Shown: positions 1 to 5,849 of the stretch, piece after piece | How positions within the stretch are numbered: the first letter of the stretch is position 1 | Layout of the letters: every line of letters starts with the position of its first letter | Assembly: GCA_038227745.1 (NCBI GenBank) | Contig: JBBRPS010000371.1 | Location: 1 to 9,802 of the forward strand | Source: DASPXY01 sp038227745 | GTDB taxonomy: Bacteria > Planctomycetota > Planctomycetia > Gemmatales > Gemmataceae | DNA: 9,802 bases | Direction of reading: 5' to 3' | Notes under the pieces: generated by a model | Seen by the model: the letters and a program-made list of their open reading frames with translations, nothing else | The model's database searches: none | Told to the model about the DNA's origin: nothing | Made by a program: the position numbers and the translations under genes

Positions 1-1258
1 CCTGCCACTTCTTGACGAGTTGCTCGACGCGCTGACGCATCTCCTCGCTGCCGTTGGCGGTCGCGGCGCGGAGGGCCGGCTCGACGGCGGGGCCGATCTG
101 TTCGAGTCGCTGGAAGGCCCGGTCGCGCGCCGCGAACGACTTGCTGTCGAGGTCGGCGATGAGCGGGGCCGGGTCGAAGGCGTTGCGGTACAGGCGCAGG
201 CCGAAGTAGCCGTTCGCCAGGAGGATGTCGGGCTTGCCGTCGCCGTCGTGGTCGATCCAGGCGGCGGCGGTCAGCGTGTAGCCTGGCTCGCGCGGCAGCA
301 GGTGGCTGTCGTCGCGGAAGTTGCCCTTGCCCAGGTTCGTGTACAGCTTCGGCCCCGCAGGCGTCGCCAGCAGCAGGTCGGGCAGGCCATCGCCGTTGTA
401 GTCCGCCCACACCGCCGCGCGGCAACCGCCGGCCCCGGGGAGCAGCACCTCGTTGAGCGACTCGCCGCCGTTCTGCAGCAGGACGACCTTGCCGCCGCCG
501 ACGAGGCACAGGTCGGGCTTGCCGTCGCCGTCAATATCGACACTGGAGATCGCCTGCGCCTCCGGATCGACGCGGCTGAGGGCGGAGTAGTGGGTGAAGC
601 CGGGCATGCCGTTGAGGCGGCGGAAGTCCTCGCCGCCCCAGCCGACGAAGTCGCGCTTGGGGTTGTAGTCCTGCAGCTTGAGGCTGACGCGCAGGCGCTG
701 GATCTTCGCCCGGCGGTGGTGCAGGTCCTCCTTGTTGCCGTCCACCATGCACGGCGACAGGGTCTCGCGGCCGGCGACCATCTCGGCGACGATGGCGGCG
801 AGTTTCTCGGGGTTGCCGGAGAAGCTGCGCAGCAGGAACGGCTCGGCGTGGCTGTGGTTCCACCACTCGCCGCCGGCGTACGCCTGATACCACCAGTTAC
901 CGATGCACGTCTCGCTGGCGCCGCCGTTGTGGAAGAAGACGGCGAGCTTGCCCGGTTCGGCCCAGTCCATCTGCGGCTTCCACTCGTTGGGGCGCAGGCC
1001 GCCGCGGCCGATGTTGTGCTTGATGACCTCGACGGGGTGCTTGCCCTTGACGTCGCGCACCTTGCGGTAGACGATGAGGTTCTTCTCGCGATCGACCGCC
1101 TCGACGCGCATCAGGACGACGTGGCTCGACTGCTGCACGATAGCGCCGAGGCTCATGGGCGCCTCGACATAGGCCTCGGCGGGGCGGGTACACAGGGTAA
1201 CGAGCAGAGCGCCGAGCAGCAGCGCCGCGACGCCGAGAAACCGCGGGTATGTCCTCAC
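1..1258 (-). CDS. Secreted FG-GAP/VCBS repeat protein with HEAT-like tail (C-terminus beyond left edge)
   Basis: The reading frame is open from a GTG at 1258 to the left edge: 419 codons and no stop, so the C-terminus is missing. The GTG start is chosen because an AGGAGG lies 9 nt upstream (1268-1273) and the N-terminus then reads as a signal peptide, with a hydrophobic core LGVAALLLGALLV and a likely cut after AEA (about residue 29). Residues 30-220 are a domain I do not recognise, with two cysteines (C118, C170) that could form a disulfide. Three calcium-loop motifs of the FG-GAP/VCBS type follow: DIDGDGKPD at residue 241, DYNGDGLPD at 286 and DHDGDGKPD at 336, about 45-50 residues apart, as expected for beta-propeller blades. 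Residues 370-419 are helical and resemble the short HEAT-like module common in planctomycete repeat proteins. The likely role is extracellular or periplasmic protein or ligand binding; no catalytic residues are visible. It lies 119 bp downstream of the TPR gene on the same strand. Confidence 0.85.
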   Translation of the reverse strand, partial: MRTYPRFLGVAALLLGALLVTLCTRPAEAYVEAPMSLGAIVQQSSHVVLMRVEAVDREKNLIVYRKVRDVKGKHPVEVIKHNIGRGGLRPNEWKPQMDWAEPGKLAVFFHNGGASETCIGNWWYQAYAGGEWWNHSHAEPFLLRSFSGNPEKLAAIVAEMVAGRETLSPCMVDGNKEDLHHRRAKIQRLRVSLKLQDYNPKRDFVGWGGEDFRRLNGMPGFTHYSALSRVDPEAQAISSVDIDGDGKPDLCLVGGGKVVLLQNGGESLNEVLLPGAGGCRAAVWADYNGDGLPDLLLATPAGPKLYTNLGKGNFRDDSHLLPREPGYTLTAAAWIDHDGDGKPDILLANGYFGLRLYRNAFDPAPLIADLDSKSFAARDRAFQRLEQIGPAVEPALRAATANGSEEMRQRVEQLVKKWQ

Positions 1259-1267
1259 GGGTGGATT

Positions 1268-1273
1268 CCTCCT
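1268..1273 (-). promoter_or_regulatory. Shine-Dalgarno site fixing the GTG start of the FG-GAP gene
   Basis: AGGAGG on the minus strand ends 9 nt before the GTG at 1258. It supports this start over the upstream out-of-frame ATG at 1322, which lies inside the palindrome. Confidence 0.7.
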
Positions 1274-1296
1274 TCTCCGCCTCTTGCGGCTTAACC

Positions 1297-1352
1297 CTTG
1301 TAGGGTGGGCACTGCCCACCACACCAATGGTGGGCAGTGCCCACCCTACAAG
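1297..1352. repeat. Perfect 25-bp inverted repeat with 6-nt loop, REP/MITE-like palindrome
   Basis: The left arm (1297-1321) and right arm (1328-1352) are exact reverse complements, separated by the 6-nt loop CACCAA. Each arm is itself nearly self-complementary around GTGGGCA-C-TGCCCAC, so one strand can form either one long hairpin or two small ones. From memory, short GTAGGGTGGGC...GCCCACC palindromes are dispersed repeats in several bacterial phyla; I cannot count copies here. It sits between the TPR gene stop (1378) and the FG-GAP gene start (1258). It could act as a transcription attenuator or an mRNA-stabilising hairpin. No T run follows on the minus strand, so it is not a classical intrinsic terminator. 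No transposase is nearby. Confidence 0.85.
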
Positions 1353-1377
1353 CCAGCCGGAAGTGGCAGCAAACAGG

Positions 1378-4300
1378 TCAGCTCCCCTTCAGCCGCTCCA
1401 GGCGGTCCTTCGCGGCGTCCGCCCACGGCGTCTGCGGGTGGTCGCGCAGCACGCGCCGCAGCAGCCGCGCCGCCTGGTCGTTCTGGCGCAGCTCGGTGAA
1501 CGCCCGCGCCGCCTCCAGCAGCGCCACCGCGCTGTACTCCTTGTAGTCGTAGGTGAACGGCACCACCAGCAACGCCGCCGCCGCGTCCGCGTAGCGCTTC
1601 TGCTCCAGGCGGCACAGGCCCGTCTGCAGCTGCGCCTTCGCGGCCGTCTCCGTCACGGTGCCGTTCGTCACCTGGCTGTAGGCGTTGACCGCCTGGTCGT
1701 ACTGCTTGAGCTGCTGCAGCGCCCAGCCCATACCATAGCGTGCTTCATGCACCCACGGGCCGCCGGGGAAGCGGGCGGCGGACAACTCGTGCGCCTGCCT
1801 GCTCTTCTCCCAGTCCTTGAGGTGGGCGTAGGCGTGGCCCAGCCGCAGCAGTGCCCGGTCGGTCACACCCGGCACGTTCTGGAACTGCCCCTGGTCGCGG
1901 AACAGCGACAGCCGCTTGATCGCCTCAGCCCAGTCGCCGGTCTGCATCAGGCACTCGCCGGCGCGATAGTGCGCCTGCGCCGCCAGGGCGCTCTTGGGGT
2001 CCTGCGCGGCCACGTTAAACTGCGCGAGCGCCTTCTTGAGGTCGCCCTTGGCGAAATAGGCGGCCCCCAGGCGGATGCGGATGCGGTCGGCCAACTCCGG
2101 CGGCGGCTCCTTGTCCAGCCCCTCGACCAGCAGTTTGATCGCTTCGCCGTGGTCGCCGCGCTGCCCGAGCAGCTCCGCCAGCTCGAAGCGGGCGTCGTTG
2201 CTCAGCGGCAGGTCGGGGAAGCCATCGATCAGGCTGCGGTAGACCGCGCGGGCCTTCTGCTCGGCGGGCTGTAGCGGCACGTTCTTCAGCGGCACGTCGG
2301 GCGTGCCGAACTTCGCCGCCGCGGGGCCGAGCTTCTTGAGCAGCGCCTGCCGCAGCGCGTCACGGGCCGACTCGACTTCCGGCTCGGCCAGGTCGCGGTA
2401 GCCCCACGCCACCTCGTAGAGGGCGCGGGCGCGGACGTGCGGGTCCTTCTCCTTTTGCTTGAGCTGCTCCGCGTGGACTTCGAGGTGCTTGACCGCATCG
2501 CGGAGCAGCCGCACGCCGTCCTCGCGCACCTTGTTCGCCGCCGCGGTTTCCTCGGGCTTCTTCGCCGCGGCCAGCAGCTTGTGCGCGACCTCGACCTTGC
2601 CCACGCCCTCCTCCTTGAGGCACTGCCCCCAGCGCAGCGACGCCTCGACCGCCTCGGGCCGGCCGGGGTTCTGCTTCACGACCTGATCGAAGACGGCCCG
2701 GGCCTCGGGGAACTTGCCCAGCTCGCGCAGCGCGACGCCGTGGTGGTACTGCAACAGGGCTACCCAGCCGGAGTGCCGCGGATCCTTCGCCAGCGCCGGC
2801 TCGTACTCCTGACGCGCTTTCGCCAGCACGTTCGCGGCCTCGGTCGGGTTGTTCTGGGCGCGGAGCAGCGTCGCGAGCTGCACCAGCGCGATCGGCGCCT
2901 CGGCCGCCTTGCGGAGCGGGTCTCGGGTGAACTCGCGCAGCTCGTTGGCGGCGCCGTTGACGTCGCCCATCCCGGCCGAGCACTTGGCGCGCTCGATGCG
3001 GGCATGGGCGAAGACGGGGCTGCCGACGAACTCCTTGAGCAGCCGGTCGTACACGCCGCGGGCCTCGGTCAGGATCTTCATCCGCTCCTGCGGCTGGCCC
3101 TGCAGCGCCGCCAGCCGCTGCAGGCAGTGACCGCGTTTGAGGAGGGCGTCGGCGGTCTGCGGCCCCTTCGGCTGGGCGGCGACGAAGGCGTCGAGCATCT
3201 CCGCGGCGGACTTGAGTTTCGCCTCCAGCTTGCCCGTCTCCAGGGCGTCCTCGGGGACGGCCGTCGGCGCCAGCCGCAGCAGGCAGTCGGCGATCAGGTA
3301 CGGCACCGCGATCAGGTCGCCGTTGCGGTCGGCCTGCGGGATGCTCTCGAACGTCTCGCGTGCCTTCTCCAGGTCGCCCTTGCGGTAAAGGGCCATCCCG
3401 ATGCCGTAGCGCGCCAGGTTGACCTGCGGGAACTCGGGGTACTTCTCGACGACGGCCCGATAGCGCTTCGCCGTCTCGTCGTAGAGCGCCGGCACCTCCT
3501 TCGCGCGCTGCTGCACGTTGGGGTTCTTCTCGGCGGCGAGGGCGCGGAAGTAACTGTTCTCGGCGGCGCGGAACAGGACGGCCGGAAGGAGCGTGCTCTT
3601 CGGAAAGCGCTCCTGAAAGCGCTGGCACGCCTTGTCGGACTCGGTGTAATCGCCCGCGAGGTGCAGGGCCGTCACCTGACGCTGCTGCACCTCCTCCGCG
3701 CGCGCCGGCAGCATCTTCTCGCCCAGGATCTGCCCGTAGCTGGTGGCCGCATCGCGGTACTGCTTGAGGTGCTGCTGTGTGTCGGCGATCTCCAGCAGGA
3801 TCTCGCCGCGCCGCTGCCGCGCCTCGGGGTCGGTCGGGACGAGTTGCCCGGCGCGGTCGGCCGCCTGGCGGTAGGTGTCCAGGGCCTCGCGCAGCGCCGT
3901 CGCGTGGGCGGGGAAGTTGGTCGCCGCATCGGGCGCCGCGCCCGCCCGCGCCTTGCCCAGCCAGAACAGCGCCTGGTCGGACAGCCGGCGTTCCTTGTCC
4001 GCGAGCGGCCGCAGCACCTTGGTCGCCTCGGCGAGCTCCTTGAGCTGAACGAGGCAGAAGCCGAGGCGCAGCTGGGCGTCGGCGGCGAGCGGCGCGCCGG
4101 GGTGCTGCTTGACGAACTCCGCGAAGCGGCCGCGGGCCTCGCCGAAGCGGCCGCCCTCGTACAGCAGCACGCCGGAGTAGAAGCCGGCGCGGGCGACGTG
4201 GTCGGGCAGCGGGTCCTTCACCAGCGCCTCGACGCGGGCCTTCTCGACGGGGTCCTTCTGCAGCAGGTCGGGCCGCCGCAGCGCCTCCTGCGCCGCCTTC

Positions 4301-5199
4301 TTGTTGCGGGCGTAGTCGTTCAGCACGCCCTCGTACTGCTGGGCGGCCTCGGCGCGTTCGTCGGCGAGGTGGTGGGTGCGGCCCAGCAGGTAGCGGGCGT
4401 GCGTGCCGAACACCGGGTCGGCAAACGGGGCGAGCGTGGCGAGCGTGCGCTCCGCCGCGGGGTAGTCCTTGAGGAGGAAGCTGGCGAAGCCGTGGTAGTA
4501 GCGGCCGAGGTCGTGGTAACGGCTGCGGCGCAGTACGGGATCCTTGAGAAACGGCGCCGTCGTCGCCTGCGCCTCCTTCGTCTTGAGCAGCCGCAGCTGC
4601 ATCTCGGCGAGGTCGCAGCGCGCCCGCGCCGCCCACTCGCGGTCGAGCGGCAATTCCTTGGCGCCGGCGGGTACTTCCCCGCCCTTTGCGGCGAACGCGG
4701 CCTCGGCGGCGGCGAACTGGCGCCCGGCTTCCTCGAAGCGCTGCCGGGCCGCATCGCGCCGTTGCGGCGTCTCCTGCGGCTTCGCGTCGGCCTGCGCCAG
4801 CTCGTTCACCCCCAGCCCGCGCAGCGCCAGGCCGAGGTGGTAGAGGACGCCGGCGTACTCGGGCATGACCTTGTTGGCGGCGATGCCCTGGAGCAGGTCG
4901 CGGACCTCGGTGTAGTTCTTCTGCGGCCCTTCGATCAGCGACAGGGCGAGGCCGTAGCGGGCGGACGGGGCGTTCTTGTGGCCGCCGAAGCGGTTGAGGA
5001 ACTCGCGGAAGCGGCCGACCGCGAAGTCAAAATTTTTGTCGTTGTACGCCTTGCGGGCGCTGTTGAGGACCAGGTCGGCCTGCTGGTCCGGCGTCATCTG
5101 GGCAGCAAGGGGCGGGGCGCCGAGCAGGAGAAAGACGACGAGCGCGACCGGCGCCGGGAACAGCAACCCGGTGCCGCGGCAATGGAAAGCAGCTGGCAT
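1378..5199 (-). CDS. Large exported tetratricopeptide-repeat (TPR) protein
   Basis: This is a 1273-residue protein. The ATG at 5199 has an AGGAGG 9 nt upstream (5209-5214) and begins a signal peptide: a hydrophobic stretch at residues 15-30, with a likely cut near residue 33 (PPLAA|Q). The rest is almost entirely helical TPR-type repeats. Clear units with the G/Y/A pattern lie near residues 41-75, 230-258, 265-295, 337-400, 470-492, 595-620, 770-797, 813-842, 1002-1028, 1039-1065, 1074-1100, 1114-1142, 1150-1176, 1188-1212 and 1225-1252. Several are paired like the YbgF/CpoB and outer-membrane-assembly lipoprotein type, which often bind peptidoglycan-associated or envelope partners. No lipobox and no catalytic domain are visible. 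A short Lys/Glu-rich helix lies around 885-920. The likely role is a periplasmic scaffold that binds other proteins; the partner is unknown. It is divergent from the protease gene and upstream of the FG-GAP gene on the same strand. The signal peptide and the consistent repeats mark this frame as real, although long open frames exist on both strands. Confidence 0.9.
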   Translation of the reverse strand: MPAAFHCRGTGLLFPAPVALVVFLLLGAPPLAAQMTPDQQADLVLNSARKAYNDKNFDFAVGRFREFLNRFGGHKNAPSARYGLALSLIEGPQKNYTEVRDLLQGIAANKVMPEYAGVLYHLGLALRGLGVNELAQADAKPQETPQRRDAARQRFEEAGRQFAAAEAAFAAKGGEVPAGAKELPLDREWAARARCDLAEMQLRLLKTKEAQATTAPFLKDPVLRRSRYHDLGRYYHGFASFLLKDYPAAERTLATLAPFADPVFGTHARYLLGRTHHLADERAEAAQQYEGVLNDYARNKKAAQEALRRPDLLQKDPVEKARVEALVKDPLPDHVARAGFYSGVLLYEGGRFGEARGRFAEFVKQHPGAPLAADAQLRLGFCLVQLKELAEATKVLRPLADKERRLSDQALFWLGKARAGAAPDAATNFPAHATALREALDTYRQAADRAGQLVPTDPEARQRRGEILLEIADTQQHLKQYRDAATSYGQILGEKMLPARAEEVQQRQVTALHLAGDYTESDKACQRFQERFPKSTLLPAVLFRAAENSYFRALAAEKNPNVQQRAKEVPALYDETAKRYRAVVEKYPEFPQVNLARYGIGMALYRKGDLEKARETFESIPQADRNGDLIAVPYLIADCLLRLAPTAVPEDALETGKLEAKLKSAAEMLDAFVAAQPKGPQTADALLKRGHCLQRLAALQGQPQERMKILTEARGVYDRLLKEFVGSPVFAHARIERAKCSAGMGDVNGAANELREFTRDPLRKAAEAPIALVQLATLLRAQNNPTEAANVLAKARQEYEPALAKDPRHSGWVALLQYHHGVALRELGKFPEARAVFDQVVKQNPGRPEAVEASLRWGQCLKEEGVGKVEVAHKLLAAAKKPEETAAANKVREDGVRLLRDAVKHLEVHAEQLKQKEKDPHVRARALYEVAWGYRDLAEPEVESARDALRQALLKKLGPAAAKFGTPDVPLKNVPLQPAEQKARAVYRSLIDGFPDLPLSNDARFELAELLGQRGDHGEAIKLLVEGLDKEPPPELADRIRIRLGAAYFAKGDLKKALAQFNVAAQDPKSALAAQAHYRAGECLMQTGDWAEAIKRLSLFRDQGQFQNVPGVTDRALLRLGHAYAHLKDWEKSRQAHELSAARFPGGPWVHEARYGMGWALQQLKQYDQAVNAYSQVTNGTVTETAAKAQLQTGLCRLEQKRYADAAAALLVVPFTYDYKEYSAVALLEAARAFTELRQNDQAARLLRRVLRDHPQTPWADAAKDRLERLKGS

Positions 5200-5208
5200 C
5201 CGCGGGGA

Positions 5209-5214
5209 CCTCCT
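5209..5214 (-). promoter_or_regulatory. Shine-Dalgarno site of the TPR gene
   Basis: AGGAGG on the minus strand is spaced 9 nt from the ATG at 5199, the same spacing as for the FG-GAP gene. It supports this start. Confidence 0.7.
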
Positions 5215-5365
5215 CGAAACGATCCTGGCGCTGCCGGGCCGGCGGCGCCGAGGGGGTTGGGATTGCGACGATCGCCAATGTCGCCAACGGCCCGTGGCCC
5301 TCCGGGGGTGGAGGCGGGGTCGGCGGGAAAGTCAGGGCCTTACCACTCAGGACGACGGTACGGCG

Positions 5366-5371
5366 ATAATA
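5366..5371 (-). promoter_or_regulatory. Possible -10 element for the TPR gene
   Basis: TATTAT on the minus strand matches the sigma-70 -10 consensus at five of six positions and stands out in GC-rich surroundings, about 165 bp upstream of the TPR start. No good -35 box is seen at 16-18 nt, so the call is weak. Confidence 0.2.
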
Positions 5372-5388
5372 GTTTCGTGGGGGAGAGT

Positions 5389-5414
5389 CGTCTCGCCCAG
5401 GACAGCGTTCCGGT
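5389..5414 (+). repeat. Degenerate direct repeat, copy A
   Basis: This 26-nt copy matches copy B at 20 of 21 positions once a 5-nt insertion (ACAGC, 5402-5406) is removed. The shared blocks are TCGCCCAGG and GTTCCGGT. It may be a regulator binding site or the remnant of a local duplication. Confidence 0.5.
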
Positions 5415-5574
5415 AGGAGCCAGCGCGGGCTGCCGGTTGGGGGTAGGGGAAGACCGGCCGGCGCCAACACCAGACTCGTATTGTGGCCGCCGGCGCGGGC
5501 CGCGTCAACAGACTAAATCCGGAAGTCGTGGATCGGTCGTCCCCCGCAGGCGGATTGTGAGGAGGCCGTGATAT

Positions 5575-5595
5575 CGTTTCGCCCAGGGTTCCGGT
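5575..5595 (+). repeat. Degenerate direct repeat, copy B
   Basis: This 21-nt copy lies 186 bp from copy A, in the same orientation. It ends in GGGTTCCGGT, which overlaps the octamer GGGTTCCG that recurs at 5606 and, inverted, at 5659. Confidence 0.5.
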
Positions 5596-5605
5596 GGCGC
5601 GATGA

Positions 5606-5670
5606 GGGTTCCGCCCCACCGCGAGGGGTAGCGGTCGGGACGCCCGAGGTGGAGTCTTCGGAACCCGGGC
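5606..5670 (+). promoter_or_regulatory. Foldable region with two mutually exclusive hairpin sets
   Basis: In fold 1, GGGTTCCG (5606-5613) pairs with CGGAACCC (5659-5666) and closes two inner hairpins: CCCC/GGGG (5614-5617 with 5625-5628) and TCGGG/CCCGA (5635-5639 with 5643-5647). In fold 2, GCCCG (5642-5646) and GGT (5648-5650) pair with ACC (5663-5665) and CGGGC (5666-5670), which breaks fold 1. A T6 run follows 12 nt later, too far for a normal terminator. It could be a leader RNA element or an operator cluster, or simply chance pairing in GC-rich DNA. Confidence 0.25.
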
Positions 5671-5729
5671 GGAGGGGCGGCATTTTTTCAGGAATCTGAT
5701 TGCCGGGAGGATCCTGGCCCGTTACCATT

Positions 5730-5735
5730 TATACT
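5730..5735 (+). promoter_or_regulatory. Possible -10 element for the protease gene
   Basis: TATACT (five of six matches to the -10 consensus) lies in the most AT-rich patch of the intergenic region, 115 bp before the start at 5850. It is flanked by the short inverted pair GTTAC (5721-5725) and GTAAC (5741-5745). There is no convincing -35 box at 16-18 nt. Confidence 0.3.
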
Positions 5736-5849
5736 TAATCGTAACCTTCCTACCCACCTGCGCCAGGCGTTCACCCGGGAAGTTGCATCGCCTGAATGTC
5801 GCGGACGTGTTCACTCTCCTCCTGCCACCCAACCAGTCAGGACACTGCC

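Larger units (their letters stand above)
5200..5849. other. 650-bp divergent intergenic region with no supported gene
   Basis: The region lies between the TPR gene (minus) and the protease gene (plus). Short open frames cross it on both strands, but none has a ribosome site, a recognisable domain or convincing codon use. It holds a degenerate direct repeat (5389-5414 and 5575-5595), three copies of the octamer GGGTTCCG or its complement (5586-5593, 5606-5613, 5659-5666), foldable hairpins at 5606-5670, a T6 run at 5683-5688 and an AT-rich patch at 5725-5745. It presumably carries promoters for both flanking genes. Confidence 0.7.

Noticed and set aside
20..1294. A 424-codon plus-strand open frame opposite the FG-GAP gene
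   Set aside because: The minus-strand frame has a ribosome site, signal peptide and three calcium-loop motifs; the plus frame shows low-complexity Ala/Val/Leu and crosses into the palindrome.
2360..4636. A 758-codon minus-strand open frame in another phase of the TPR gene
   Set aside because: Its translation is almost all Arg, Ala, Pro and Gly, a frame-shifted shadow of the TPR coding sequence.
2437..5571. A 1044-codon plus-strand open frame opposite the TPR gene
   Set aside because: It is antisense to a gene with a signal peptide, ribosome site and clear repeats. It is rich in Leu, Arg, Val and Gly with no domain, as expected from the mirrored codon bias of GC-rich DNA, and it runs on into the noncoding intergenic region.
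5347..5728. Two small minus-strand open frames (90 and 71 codons) in the intergenic region
   Set aside because: Neither has a ribosome site or recognisable domain, and their slight mutual similarity is explained by the DNA direct repeat at 5389 and 5575.
5796..5849. Upstream in-frame ATG for the protease, adding 18 residues
   Set aside because: It has no ribosome site, and the added residues precede a zinc ribbon that normally starts at the N-terminus. The ATG at 5850 has AGGA 7 nt upstream.
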